From: Euborellia annulipes
Lineage: Eukaryota > Arthropoda > Insecta > Dermaptera > Anisolabididae
Length of the DNA stretch: 64,000 nt
NCBI GenBank assembly: GCA_023213315.1
Contig: JAKCPI010002995.1
Location: 46,124 to 110,123, forward strand
Direction: 5' to 3'
Below the pieces are notes generated by a model. That model had not been told where the DNA came from, ran no database searches, and was given only the letters and a program-made list of their open reading frames with translations. A program made the position numbers and the translations under genes. Below are positions 22,961 through 34,724 of the stretch, one piece after another; positions within the stretch are counted from its first letter, which is position 1; each line of letters begins with the position of its first letter.

Positions 22961-24048
22961 ATTTAAAAAAAATGTATTTACTAAACGAAGGACGATTACA
23001 TCCCATTTATATCGATATTTTTCTTTTAAGTTCAGGAAGTAGGAAATAATTTTGCTTATTTAAAGGAAGGAATATAATCAAAAAATGAAAAAAAAAAAAA
23101 TAAAGATCCTTCATATATTTTCAAGTACATACAATGAAATTAATCTTCTCTTTTGATGATTATTTCTCTTTTATTTTGATCTTAATTATTAACACTTCCC
23201 TGGCTATTTTAAATATTAAGTGTTACTCAATTACGCCTCTGTCGTTTCATTTATCCAAAAGTGAGCGTCTTAATGACATATTTATTTATTTATCTGTTCT
23301 GTTTATTCCGAAGTTAGTTTTGCGATGGCCTTGAGTCTTGCAATCTCTCAAGGTGAATTAATTGCACGGGAAATCGAAAGATCTCTCATCCTTGGTTAAA
23401 CAAATGGTTTTCTATTTCGCAAAGGTTAAAATAAGTGAGTTAGAAATTGGACAGGTAAATAAGATGTTTTAATTAAAATAAACTTTCATATATTTTATTA
23501 TTTTTTTTTTTTTTTGTATTAAAAAAAAAAAAAATTATATTTAATATGAATGTGAATTTTTCATGATGTTAATTTTAAAAATAATTAATCCCGTTCTTAA
23601 AATTCTTTCTATATATTATATTGAGTGTCCATTAATTTTTAGGAGATGATTAGCCGAGTTAAGCTTGAAGGCTATTCAGTTTCAAATCCAACACTTTCAT
23701 CGATGTCTCCTTAGGAAATAAAGGGGAACCCACCACAGTATACTTCCATAAAAGTTACTCTTCCGTGTTTCAATAATCGAAGAAGACTCATTAATTAATA
23801 TAAAGACTATGTTAAATGGCTTAAAAAGACTTTAAATTAAAAAAACAAAAACAAAAAAGAAAATCATATAATTTATTATTAACCATATTTTAAGTAGGCC
23901 TATTTAGTTAAAATAAGTAAAATTAAAAATTGCTTTTTTAGGGTGGGAGGCCCGGAGCCTGGGATGGCGTGGATCCCCAGATCAATAGGTTTTGCATTTA
24001 GTGAATCTGCGTCAAAGTTTAGAAAAAAATAAATAATTTTTTTAAAAT

Positions 24049-24198
24049 GAATTCTCATCTAATTATAGATAAATAAATAACACTAGGTTAAGTTTCAAAA
24101 GATTTTTCTGTTTAGCTTATGCGCATAAGTTAAAAAATAAAACCTTTTGAAACTTAACTTAGAGTTATTTATTTATTTATAATTAAATGAGAATTCAA
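24049..24198. mobile_element. Fold-back MITE (about 150 bp)
   Basis: GAATTCTCATCTAATTATAG at the left and its reverse at the right, arms reaching TTAAGTTTCAAAAG. TTATGCGCATAAG lies near the centre. Confidence 0.7.
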
Positions 24199-24641
24199 TT
24201 AAATTCCCTAATATTTGCTCAGGGGCCCACATCTTGTGGATACTTGGATGGCGACCACGAGCTGCCCTAGCTGGGACTGGTTGTACTTCTCATTTTTTGC
24301 ATGTCAGTCTCTTTCCTTCTATATTTTCAACAGGCGACAGACCGTGCGACGGGCCGACAAGTTCTATTCTTTCGCGGTCACAAAAACCTCAACCCCCTCC
24401 GCCGACCCCTCACCGCGGTATTAAGGCGAAGAAAGAAGAAAATTTCTGTCACTTATACATAAAATTTTATTCATTTTGAAAGTTCAGAAATTTCATTAAA
24501 ATTTATATAAATTAAACGGTGGCAAAAATGGCCAAATGCCAACAATCTATTTAAATAAATAATATTATAAATTATCAGGGGTGTAATGAAGTCACACTTC
24601 CTTACTTTCATAATCATACATATATTTTAAATAGTTGGATA

Positions 24642-24901
24642 CATGGGCGTACCCAGCGAGGGGCAGGGGGCAGCTGCCCCCCCTAGAAGCAACAAAAAAA
24701 AATTAAATGTTTATAAAGTGATGAAACGAAACAAAATTGCTGGTTGGCGACGGGGAATGATTCTTTTTGTTAGGACTTGAGGGTTTTTAGGCCTTTAATT
24801 CGAAGGCTTTACCCCTCTATATAAAAAATAGCTATGTCACAATCTGGACGACCATGATCTGACCATGCCCCCCCCTAGATTTGATCCTGGGTACGCCCAT
24901 G
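24642..24901 (+). mobile_element. hAT-like MITE (260 bp)
   Basis: Inverted ends CATGGGCGTACCCAG on both sides and the exact 8-bp duplication GTTGGATA (24634-24641, 24902-24909). No coding content. Confidence 0.92.
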
Positions 24902-25472
24902 GTTGGATATCTGTTTTAACCAGGGAAATTTTCACTAAATTGTTTTTATTTGGTTAAAATCGGTCTAGCAATTTATTGTTTCAAAGTGAATTTTCTAAAT
25001 TATTATAATTTAATATAACTTTTCTGATTTTTGCACTAACCCGGCACCAAATTTGTCACTTTTTATCACATATAGATCAAAAAAGGTGGGGGGGTTGAAC
25101 CCCCAAAAGCCCCCCTCTGGCTACGCCTATGGTTATAAATATTGTAGTCTCTTTAGTGCTTTCTTTTTTAATTTTCCAAAGCCAATAGGTATATCACTGG
25201 TTTGGTCACTTTGGTCTCAACCTTTTCATCATTAATTATTTATCAAAATAAATACATTTACTTTCATTTTAAATTAATAAATAGGCAATAACTTCTCAAT
25301 TTTAGTAATAATCATTTATAATATTAATATTTTTTTATTTTCTTGGTAAAATTTAAATTTTCACCTTTTTTTTGGACCAAATGATATTTTGAGTTTAATA
25401 AAATTTAAAGCCTTTAATGATTCAACTCTCATTCCAGATCAAATACTTCATGATTAATTATTTTGAAAATAA

Positions 25473-25478
25473 TTTATT
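25473..25478 (-). terminator. Poly(A) signal of gene 3
   Basis: AATAAA on the minus strand, 52 bp beyond the gene 3 stop codon. It gives a compact 3' untranslated region, as expected for these small genes. Confidence 0.5.
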
Positions 25479-25530
25479 GTTAAATAATTTGTATAATAAC
25501 AGTCTTTAGAACAAAATGGATCATTCATTT

Positions 25531-27040
25531 TTAACCGAAAAATCCTCCTCCGCCGAAACCACCAGCTGAGGCTTGAGCACCGGCTGCACCAAATCCACCA
25601 CCGAATCCTGGAAATCCGCCTCCAAATCCTCCGGCGGTTGCATGAGATGCAGCACCACCAAAACCACCGCCGCCGCCGCCGAAACCTCCCCCGAAACCAA
25701 TGGCCGTTGCTTGTGCACCTGCCCCACCGAATCCGAATTGGGGACTTCTTTTCATGATGGCAGCCCCTTCTGCAATAAAAACACAACACAAAATTAAAAC
25801 GTAAAAAATTTAAAACTACTTTAAATTTATTATACCTATACCGGAATCATTAATAAAATCAGTCTAGAAAATAATAAATAAATACTCGAAGTAGTATAAA
25901 AAATCTGGTGTAAGTGATTGAAATTAAAAGTTGTTTTCAGGAGAAGGAGCAGGTGCAGCCAAAAAACAAAAGCCTCCGATTTAATACAATTTAATGAGAC
26001 GTTTCGGGTGAATTTCATCTACCCATCTTCAGTCCTTCAAAATTGTTAAAAGTGAAATGTAAAATTTTAAAACTTAGAAAAATATTTATTCATTATTATT
26101 ATTTATTTATTCTATATTTTATCACAATGAACTCCTATCTTTTCTATTAAGTGCAAGAGGAAAGTGTGCTTCAAACAATTTTGAGTGCTAAAAAAGTATA
26201 TACATTTTAAAGAGAATCTAAAAAATAATTGATTTATGAATTTTAATCAAAATCCTTAAACCCAATTGTGGCAAAATAAAAAAAAAATTGAAAAAGTACA
26301 ACAGTAAAGTACTAGTATTCTTTGATCGATTTGATTGATATTCCTTGTAATGCTTTTGTTAAGTATCGAATTTGAGTATCGAGAGTTCTTTTGTTTTTGA
26401 GTAATTTCATTTTATCCACATTTTTTGATATTCCACTTTAAATTCATTAAATTTATTTTCACTTCCCGTCTCAAGCGAGAAAAATTTATTTCATTTGAAT
26501 TGGCTACCAATCATTTGAAATAAATAGGGATGGCGTCTAAATGGCCTTAGATGTCAGAAAAAATTCTTTTTTTTTCATTTAGAGTTGTAGACCAAATAAG
26601 GGCCCGGGCTGGGTGATTTACCTCCCCTCAAACCCCTCTTCCTGTCGGCGGGCCTGTGATTATTAAGGAGCATAATCCTTGAAAGATTCGCCCAATATAG
26701 AAATACTTTTATTATTTTTCCAAATTTTCCTTTACTTTAATTTTTTACTAAATTATTTCTCATTGAAACATCCTCTGATAGTTGGTTAAGTTGGTTCAAA
26801 ATCCTATCTATATTTAAATAATATTATTCTTTTAAAATTGTAATTAAAGAATGGAATTCCTAATTTCGTCCTTGTATATCGTAACAAAAAATATTATATA
26901 ATATTCATTTAGACCAAATTAATTTAAAAATTTTATGGAATTAAATGTATTCATAGTTTCGGTTGGGCGAATTTACCTTCAATAGGCAGCCCTGAGGCTA
27001 CGACGATACAGAGAGCGAGACACAACACAAGAATCCTCAT
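25531..27040 (-). CDS. Gene 3: secreted Gly/Phe/Ala-rich protein, 2 coding exons, 100 aa
   Basis: Exon 1 is 27040-26977 and exon 2 is 25769-25531 on the minus strand. The donor is GAAG|GTAAAT and the acceptor TTATTGCAG|AAGG, phase 1, giving one frame that ends TAA. Residues 1-17 are a signal peptide (MRILVLCLALCIVVASG). A short pro-segment LPIEEGAAIM is followed by Lys28-Arg29 and Ser-Pro. The mature part is about 70% Gly, Ala and Phe: FGGGFGGGGGG blocks alternate with short AQATA, SHATA and AQASA blocks, ending GGFGGGGFFG. Such Gly-Phe proteins are known among arthropod cuticle and secretory gland proteins; assignment here is inference. The 1.2-kb intron contains a Penelope-like fragment (25925-26070), Repeat B (26120-26345) and an old SINE-like stretch. 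Confidence 0.84.
25925..26070 (-). mobile_element. Penelope-like fragment in the gene 3 intron
   Basis: AGCCTCCGATTTAATACAAT, then GAGACGTTTCGGGTG and ACCCATCTTCAGTCC on the plus strand: same word order as at 3262 and 47640. Confidence 0.5.
25998..26032 (-). ncRNA. Hammerhead-ribozyme-like core, best stem II
   Basis: Minus strand: CTGAAGA, then TGGGT and ACCC as a 4-bp stem II around an 11-base loop, then CGAAACGTC. The arrangement CTGANGA, stem II, GAAA matches the hammerhead core. Stems I and III were not modelled. Confidence 0.5.
26120..26345 (-). repeat. Repeat B fragment in the gene 3 intron
   Basis: CCTATCTTTTCTATTAAGTG, ATACATTTTAAAGAGAATCT and ACAGTAAAGTACTAGTATTC match the family's inner part. 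Confidence 0.7.
26460..26580 (+). repeat. Second SINE-like family, decayed copy
   Basis: CACTTCCCGTCTCAAGCGAG, GAATTGGCTACCAATC, AAATGGCCTTAGATG and a T/A-rich end. Related words at 39185-39290 (ATTGAATGGGCTATCAAGC) and 57665-57805 (CTGTCCCAAGCGAGAC, GAATTGGCTATCAATC). Probably an old SINE family; only words are shared. Confidence 0.4.
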
Positions 27041-27101
27041 GATTGACAAAATAAGAGACTCTATTGTCTTTCAATGTGTCCTCGGCTCATCCAATTCAAG
27101 A

Positions 27102-27109
27102 TATTTATA
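27102..27109 (-). promoter_or_regulatory. TATA box of gene 3
   Basis: TATAAATA on the minus strand, about 62 bp upstream of the gene 3 start codon. Transcription start would be near 27078, giving a leader of about 40 bases. Confidence 0.55.
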
Positions 27110-27114
27110 TCATT

Positions 27115-28860
27115 CGAACACTTTCACTTGTTTTTCACAGCTGGATTTTAGGATCACGATGACGTTGTCGCCGATAGCCTCCCTAAAATGTTTGAAAAAC
27201 ATCTAATCTGAGTCATTAAGCCTTGTTGTCTGTTAAGGTGTTCTCCTGGGACTTCCCGGTGGATCATAATGATAATAACTACAAATCACATTCCTTATAT
27301 AGGCTATTTAAGCTTACTCTTACTACCCTAGTTGAAAAATTAAATAGTTAAGAAAATAATAAATAAGTAGGCTATGTATGAAAAATAACTTCTATCGCTA
27401 ATATCCCAAAACAAGAAAAGCCAAAAATATTATATACGAATAAACATATTTATCAATTTTAAAATAAATAAATTCAGTCAATTTATTAATCGGTAATTTT
27501 TTTTAAATCATAACCTATTATAGATATAGACAAAAATTCTTTTTTTTAAATCCTGTATTAAAAAAATACTGAGTTAAAAATACAGTATGTATTTCTATAT
27601 ACTATTCAAAATGTTTGCGCGGGGTTTAAAAATGTCTTGGCGGGTTGCCGACCTATAGGCGTAACATAGGTTTTGACTGAAAAATATACCTACACCGAGA
27701 AAATCAAAGAGGGTTTTTTGCTTTGTATACTATATTAATTAATTTTATAAGTGTATAATATTCTAATCCTTTTAGACCATTGGCTTAAGGGCAAAAAAAA
27801 AGAGGGTTTTTAGTTAAAATTCTATATTTTATGAATGATTTTATTTTATTCCGACACCGGCAAATCAAAATTACCGACATCAACACCTCTTAAATAAGCC
27901 GACACAGTCGATACCGACTCCACAGCGCTGGTTTTGACTTCCAGAGAGTACTTCATTATTACTATTTACAAATTCAAGATAAATAATAGCTAATGATCAA
28001 TTGAAATAAATAGGGACGTAGTCTAATTATTATCGTGTAATTAATTTTTTAAAAATTGAAATTTAACATGTAGTCTATGGCGAAACGCACACTTATCGAA
28101 TTATATAGCCACCTCTGCAATAGTTAAAAAAAAACAAAAAAAACTTAGATTTTATCAATTCACTTCCGAGTAATACGTTAAAAATAAAATCAAAGTTTTC
28201 TGACGGGGGCTTTTAAAGATATTTTAACAAGAAAGTCAAAAAATTCTCCAAAATGACAGTCGCCAATATTTAAAAATAAGGGAGTCTCGAGAATCAGACC
28301 AGCCTGGCAACGTCTTATAAAATAATTGTCTTTTCTCGATATCAGTTAAATTTTTTTTTTTCCATTTTACGATATTTTTTCTCGCAAATCGTCCATTGTG
28401 TTTAAACTGATTTGCATTAAACATTGTAATATATTAAATAAAATAAAATTTAAGGCGTTTAAGATTTAAAATAGATAGTTGATGAATGCAATGTTGCCAG
28501 TTCTATATTACGTGAAAAACTGCTCAAGTCAAAAGTCATTCATTTATTCTTTTTGGTAACATCATTAACTTAATACAATTATAATCTATGATAGGTCACG
28601 ACTAAATTATAATAAGGAATTTTGGCATTCAAATTTTTAATTTTATTCAAAAAAAAAATTTAGATTCTATTATGACTTACGATGTACTATCCAAACAACC
28701 TTAAGGTCTTTTTCGGCAACGAAGGCCATTTAGACCCCGTCTCTAATTATTTCAAATTTATTGGTAACCAATTAAATTGAAATAAATTGTCGCATGTGCA
28801 TCTTTTTTTTTTAGGTTTTCAATCAAGGACGATATACAAATTTTAAATAACCGAATAATA
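27115..28860. other. AT-rich spacer upstream of gene 3, no gene seen
   Basis: No exon is supported. A slightly GC-richer stretch at about 27140-27260 adjoins the gene 3 promoter and could be regulatory. Confidence 0.5.
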
Positions 28861-28864
28861 AAAA

Positions 28865-29036
28865 CCAGCATTAGATGGACGTCTAGTCTCTCACATTACT
28901 TTTATTTCGTAGATATTCGGCCTGGTCATCATCAATGGACAAAAATGAAGGAAGGGCCCGTGTAAAAATTATTTATTTATTTTTTCCGAAATATCTACGA
29001 AATAAAAATGATGTGAGAAGCGTCCATCTAATGCTG
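28865..29036. mobile_element. Fold-back MITE (172 bp)
   Basis: Inverted ends CCAGCATTAGATGGACG, arms reaching to TTTCGTAGATATTCGG. A CATCATCAATGG loop faces a CCGAATATC box, loosely like the Penelope-type ends. Confidence 0.75.
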
Positions 29037-29339
29037 GCTTTTATTCTCCAGTATGATCCAGTGACAAGTTCCAATTGTAATCAAATATTCGAGTGTTTTT
29101 ATTTGTATATTTTAATTATAACTGCGCAAGTTATAATAACATTTTTTTTTTATAATTTTTCCTCTCAGCTACTGAAGCTATTTAGGAGTGGGCATATAAA
29201 TTACCGATGGCAAGCAAATATTAATATTGATTTATTATAATAGAAATCTCCATTTATATACATATTCATTACCTACTCTTTTCAAAGAAATTTATTGTCA
29301 GAGAAGCGGCAATTGACAAAAGTGGTCCATTTCTGCATG

Positions 29340-29539
29340 AATCAAAGAGGGGATAAAGGAAGGGCGTTGGCTTCTTTCAAGCGAAAGTCGGTGTCGAGAT
29401 GAGGATTGAGTTGAGTCTCCCAGCCTCTCTCAATTCCATTTGGTCCATTTCCTCATCGAGTCGCTCTTCGGGCGCACGGCTTTCTTCTCTCACCTCTCTC
29501 TATCATTTCTCTTCAATCAACCGAAAAGAAAACTAAACT
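29340..29539 (+). promoter_or_regulatory. GC-richer promoter and possible non-coding first exon
   Basis: About 29290-29539 is distinctly richer in GC and CpG than its surroundings and contains no recognised repeat. It is C/T-rich (CTCTCACCTCTCTCTATC) and ends in the donor AAACT|GTGAGTATG at 29539-29540. It is the best visible candidate for the missing first exon of gene 4, 8.5 kb downstream, but could belong to another gene. Confidence 0.3.
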
Positions 29540-30024
29540 GTGAGTATGTCTTTTTTATTTGACTAACTAACTAATATTTACCTTGAAAATAAATTAACAT
29601 TTTTATATGATTCATCCATCCCCGGGGAAGAAAGGAAATTTATCTTTTTTCTTAACCTTGACTCACAATTATTCATTTAACTCGTAAATTTGATATATAT
29701 AATTATATTCAATTAACACCTTGTTTCTTTTTTTATTATCTATTTCATTATCCCCAGGAGTAAAAATAATGGAATAAATTTAGTATGAAGTTTTATAAAA
29801 CCGGACAGATTTTTTTTTTCAAATTGGCGGCATAGTTGGATTGTCGTCATTTTGAATCTTAGAAAGACTTTTTTTGACTTTCTTATCAGTGGAGAGTGGT
29901 TTGGGATTAAGCCACCTAGGAGAGTGAAAAATTAGCTTCTAGGGCAGCGGCATTCAATCTAGGCCCCAAATGGGGTCCCTTAAAATTACCTTGGGGTCGT
30001 AAGGTGGGTGACAAAATTGTAATA

Positions 30025-30238
30025 ATTTTTTTTAAACACTCACTTTTTTCTCATTCTTACTCACACATTCACACAGTCTTTTCGGCAACTTAGGCCATAT
30101 AAGACTTTATACGATAACCGTTATATTAATAATATATATTTGGGGTCCAGGGATTCTTATTTAAGCCATTTAGCATCCAAACCCGCAACCCTTGGTTTAC
30201 AAGGCCAGCACGCTAATCCCTACACCAAGTCCACCAGC
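30025..30238 (-). mobile_element. SINE, internally deleted
   Basis: Poly-T, CATTCACACAGTCTTTTCGG, GGGGTCCAGGGATTC and the head CCCTACACCAAGTCC are present; the stretch between the middle and the B box is deleted. Confidence 0.82.
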
Positions 30239-31360
30239 GTAAATAAATTTAATTAAATACAAAATCATTAACATCGGCATATTACCCAAAAAAGCATATC
30301 CCATTCGGGGTCGTACTGCCATAATATTTTAATATCACTACTCCAAGGTATGAATTTATTTAGGTTATGTCTGCTTGAGAGAATCTTAAAATTTATATTT
30401 TCCTTAATATTATTAATTGATTGACATCCTGATTCCTTTAATCTATTAATAATAAAAATATTTTGCATATATTTATTAGAAAAATTGCTATTTTGGAAAA
30501 ATCCTCACAAATAAAATACATTTTCATAAAATTAACTTAAATAGGAATGCATTTATAAATTTCTAGTACTGTAATACCAATAGCATATAAATATTAATAA
30601 AAGCTTATTAATTTTTTTTTATTTATTCTCGGCGGCCAGTGGCCATTGCCAACATAAACTTATTAATTTTGGTGTCTCATAAATTTTCCTTGAAATCAAA
30701 ATTGTTCCGTGACTTCGAAAAGGATAGGTTCATGATTACAATTACAAGTATCAAATGCTATGAGTAAACTTTTTTCAAATAATTCCCCCCTCCCTAAAAA
30801 TATATTCAATAAATAAATGTACTAATGTTTGGTTCTTTACGATCTGTTCCTATTCTAAATTGAATGAACTAAGTTAGGTAGTAAGCCTAATTAGGCAATA
30901 TAAATCCATTTTTGGAAATGAATATATTTTTATTCAGTATAGTTAGTATGTTTAATAAAAAAGCAAAGACAAGTTGCAGTCATTTTTTTGTTCTGTTGAT
31001 TAAGAGAAAGATTAACATAATTTAAAATTCACATCTCATTCATTATGCATGAATCAGGTGACATCGACGACACATTCCCTCTCTCTCTGTTTTTCTTTTT
31101 CTCAGACTGAGAATTCATCGATTTCAAAATACATGAATTTGCCTTTTTAGGATAAAAAAAAAAAAAAAAAACATTTAGCAAGAATTTAAGAATAAAAAAT
31201 CTGGTCTGACAGGTCGCACAGCACACAACTTTCTTTTACATTTCAGCAAGAGAAAAGGCTTATCACACCAGATTTTTTGTATCGACATATTTATGGGAAA
31301 ATATTTATATTTTGTTACCATGACAACCATTTCTCCTATATTTCCTATAAAGTACAAGAG

Positions 31361-31577
31361 GCGGGTTCGGACCCAGGCAGTCCGATGATTTTATTTAAGC
31401 CATTTGGATACCAGATGGCTTAAATAGAAATGCCTGAACCCCAAATTGATATATTAATTACAACGGTTATCGTCAAAGTCTTAAATGGCCTAGGTTGCCG
31501 AAAAGACTGTGTGAATGTGTGTGTGAATGGGAGTGTGAATGAGAAAAAAGTGTGAATGTTTTTTTATAAAAAAAAAA
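31361..31577 (+). mobile_element. SINE lacking the tRNA head
   Basis: Begins GCGGGTTCGGACCCAGGC, ends in poly-A, with the duplication AGTACAAGAG at 31351-31360 and 31578-31587. It occupies the same site in Repeat B as the SINE at 49230-49498. Confidence 0.88.
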
Positions 31578-31750
31578 AGTACAAGAGTAAAGTGAACTTC
31601 ATAAGATTTCAATGCCAAAATGAGAATATACATTTTAAAGAGAATCTAAAAAATAATTTTTGAATTTTAATCAAAATCGTTATATCGAATTTTGAGAAAA
31701 TTAAAAAAAACTACATCAGTAAAGTACTAGTACTTTTTAGCCAATTTTAA

Positions 31751-32020
31751 TTTTTTTTTTTTTATAAAAACATTCACACTTTTTTCTCATTCACACTCAC
31801 CCCCCCACACACATTCACACACTCTTTTCGCCAACACTCCGTTTATTTGATTCTTTGGAAAAAATTTTAGAAAAAAATATTTGGGTGGGGGGGTTTGTTT
31901 TTTCTTTTTTCTATCTCTACAAAACAAAAAAAAAAAAAAAAAACGGCGGGGGCCGCGGGGCCGGGCGCCGGGGGTGGGGGGGGGGGGGGGGGCGCCCCCC
32001 CCCCCGCGGGGGGGGGGGGC
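31751..32020 (-). mobile_element. SINE with a corrupted G/C-homopolymer half
   Basis: The flanks CAATTTTAAT (31741-31750 and 32021-32030) are a duplication and the 270-bp length equals a full SINE. Tail words at 31765-31835 are clear, but the head half is replaced by A, G and C homopolymer runs at about 31920-32020. It is either a very strange allele or a sequence error. Confidence 0.6.
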
Positions 32021-32022
32021 AA
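31920..32022. other. G/C homopolymer block, probable sequence artefact
   Basis: Runs of A (18), then almost pure G and C including 17 or more G and 13 C in a row. Nothing similar occurs elsewhere in this AT-rich window. Confidence 0.6.
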
Positions 32023-32394
32023 TTTTAATTAAAAGCTTATTTTCAAGCCTCAGGTGGGTGTCTAACTTAAATATAAAATTGCAACCTCGGAGCTCAATTC
32101 CTTCATTCTTGAAATTGAATCCAGACAGACAGACACAACGGCACACAGACCATTTCGTGAAAACCACTTTTTTGGATTCAGGGGACCTCAAATCGTGTAT
32201 ATCCATCAAAATCCCGACATCGAATTTTTGACATAAAATACTTTCTCTATATATTAACACTAGCTGCGGTAGGGTTGCCTTCGGCAACCCTACCCCGCTA
32301 GGCCCTGGCGGGCGGCGTCTCGGGATATGACTAAGAGTTGTCCAGATAAATGTATTTTAATTAATTATGAAAAAGAGTTTTTATTTTTTATTTT

Positions 32395-33715
32395 AAATAT
32401 TTGATTAATATATTTTTCAATTATTTACACCCTAAGAAAGCGTAATTTTAAATTTTATTAAAAACGAATGAAAAATAAATTTCAGGGGGGGGGGGCAGGG
32501 GGGTGATTGAACTTTCTGAGGTCTAAAATACCATTTTTCAATTATTTACACCCTAAGAAAGCAACATTTTAAATTTTATTAAAATCGAATGAAAAATAAA
32601 TTTTAGGGGGGGGGGTCAGGGGGGTGATTGAACTTTCTGGGGTCTAAAATACCATTTTTCAATTATTTACACCCTAAGAAAGCGTCATTTTAAATTTTAT
32701 TAAAATCGAATGAAAAATAAATTTTAGGGGGGGGTCAGGGGGTGTGATTGAACTTTCTGATGTCTAAAATACCATTTTTCAATTATTTACACCCTAAGAA
32801 AACGTCATTTTAAATTTTATTAAAATCGAATGAAAAATAAATTTCAGGGGGGGTCAGGGGGGTGATTGAACTTTCTGATGTCTAAAATACCATTTTTCAA
32901 TTATTTACACCCTAAGAAAGCGTCATTTTAAATTTTATTAAAATCGAATGAAAAATAAATTTTAGGGGGGTCAGGGGGTGATTGAACTTTCTGATGTCTA
33001 AAATACCATTTTTCAATTATTTACACCCTAAGAAAGCGTCATTTTAAATTTTATTAAAATCGAATGAAAAATAAATTTTAGGGGGGTCAGGGGGTGATTG
33101 AACTTTCTGATGTCTAAAATACCATTTTTCAATTATTTACACCCTAAGAAAGCGTCATTTTAAATTTTATTAAAATCGAATGAAAAATAAATTTTAGGGG
33201 GGTCAGGGGGGTGATTGAACTTTCTGATGTCTAAAATACCATTTTTCAATTATTTACACCCTAAGAAAGCAACATTTTAAATTTTATTAAAATCGAATGA
33301 AAAATAAATTTCAGGGGGGTCAGGGGGGTGATTGAACTTTCTGATGTCTAAAATACCATTTTTCAATTATTTACACCCTAAGAAAGCGTCATTTTAAATT
33401 TTATTAAAATCGAATAAAAAATAAATTTTAGGGGGGGTCAGGGGGGTGATTGAACTTTCTGGGGTCTAAAATACCATTTTTCAATTATTTACACCCTAAG
33501 AAAGCGTCATTTTAAATTTTATTAAAATCGAATAAAAAATAAATTTCAGGGGGGGTCAGGGGGGTGATTGAACTTTCTGGGGTCTAAAATACCATTTTTC
33601 AATTATTTACACCCTAAGAAAGCGTCATTTTAAATTTTATTAAAATCGAATGAAAAATAAAAAAATAAAATTTTAGGGGGGGGGGTGGGGGCGCAGAGCG
33701 GAAAAATCTTTTCAA
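32395..33715 (+). repeat. 118-bp tandem array, 11 units
   Basis: Each unit contains CAATTATTTACACCCTAAGA, AATTTTATTAAAATCGAATG, a G-run with GGTCAGGGGGGTGATTGAAC and TTTCTGATGTCTAAAATACC. The G-run length varies from 6 to 10. A 45-bp stretch GAGTTTTTATTTTT...AATATATTTTTCA is present on both sides of the array (about 32370 and 33739). Confidence 0.9.
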
Positions 33716-33965
33716 ATGTCGAATTGTTAGGGGGAGGAAGAGTTTTTATTTTTCATTTTAAATATTTGATAAATATATTTTTCATAAAGCGAGTTAGATC
33801 CTGTTTTCCAATGCTTTGCTATGGGGTAATTGATAACCCCCAAAAAGGGGGGTTCCCTACCCCTAATTCGATATAATGATAGCCTAAAACCACCCCCGCA
33901 AAATTCCCTACCCATTAAAAAAAACTCCATGAAAATCGGTCCAGTAGTTTCGGAGTCTATGCGTT

Positions 33966-33968
<3 letters not shown>

Positions 33969-34002
<34 letters not shown>

Positions 34003-34003
34003 G
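33969..34003 (+). repeat. (CAGA)n microsatellite
   Basis: About eight ACAG/CAGA units near the end of the array element. Confidence 0.9.
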
Positions 34004-34322
34004 ATTGTCTTTTATATTATTAAAAGATATATAGAGGTAAGAGAAAGTAAAAAACCATCGAGTGGATGAATGGAGTAGACCTTACATAAATGTTAAGGCC
34101 ACATACTGCATCCGGTCTTGGAGGCGTTAATTACCATCTTTCTAAATAAATATAAAAAAAACCCAATGAATTTCGAAATTACAATTAATTCACATAAAAT
34201 TGAGTGGGTGATTTGAGGACTCTCGTTCATTAAATCAAAACATATTCATTGCTTGAAATTAATTTAATTAACAAACCACTTTCAGTTAATTAAAAAAAAA
34301 AAAATAGGAACAGTATCTAAAT

Positions 34323-34581
34323 CAGTGGCGTCATTTCAACTTTTTCTTAGGGGGGCAAATTTTTTCTTGGGGGGCAAACATTTTTTTTCTTAAAATTTAC
34401 TTACAAATGGGTACTCAAATTTGGCCAAAACATTTTTAATTTAATTAATTCTTTAATTTTGTACAATTTGTATACTCGTAGATGTATTTTGGAGTATTTT
34501 ATTTAGAATAATATAAAATTTTATAAAAATCAGAGCCCTTGGGCCAAATGCCCCCCCCCTGCCCCCCAAATGACGCCACTG
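34323..34581 (+). mobile_element. hAT-like MITE (259 bp)
   Basis: Inverted ends CAGTGGCGTCATTT and the exact 8-bp duplication ATCTAAAT (34315-34322, 34582-34589). Confidence 0.92.
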
Positions 34582-34724
34582 ATCTAAATGACCTCAGATC
34601 TCGAAAAGAAAAAAAAAAAATAAAAATAAAAATTTAATAAGGAGGCTAACATAGCTATTCAAATAAAATTTATAAGCTTATATTTATTGGGTATGGATTT
34701 AATTTAAAAAATATGGCGTGACTT

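Larger units (their letters stand above)
31195..32258 (-). repeat. Repeat B copy with two SINEs
   Basis: Hairpin at 31197-31275, then the inner part with the SINEs at 31361 and 31751, ending ATACTTTCTCTATATATTAA. It is the sister of 48960-49975. Its outer end was split off to 34030-34050 by the insertion of the 118-bp array element. Confidence 0.8.
32259..34030 (+). mobile_element. Interspersed element carrying a 118-bp tandem array
   Basis: Inserted in the outer end of Repeat B. It begins ACTAGCTGCGGTAGGGTTGC with a TTGCCTTCGGCAACC hairpin and ends AAAATCGGTCCAGTAGTTTC, a (CAGA)n tract and ATTATTAAAAGATAT. Such ends occur in widespread non-autonomous arthropod repeats; whether it is Helitron-like or retroposed I cannot tell. 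Confidence 0.55.

Noticed and set aside
23134..23334. Hydrophobic 66-codon frame with a signal-like start
   Set aside because: Ile/Leu/Phe-rich as expected of AT-rich random DNA; no usable donor, TATA box or poly(A) arrangement like that of the five genes.
25454..25789. Arg/Trp-rich and other frames over gene 3 exon 2
   Set aside because: Shadow frames of the Gly-rich coding strand.
31787..32287. 166-codon Pro-rich frame
   Set aside because: It spans Repeat B, a SINE tail and the G/C homopolymer block, which is probably an artefact.
32395..33715. CRISPR array
   Set aside because: Units are tandem without unique spacers, in an animal genome, and inside a mobile element.
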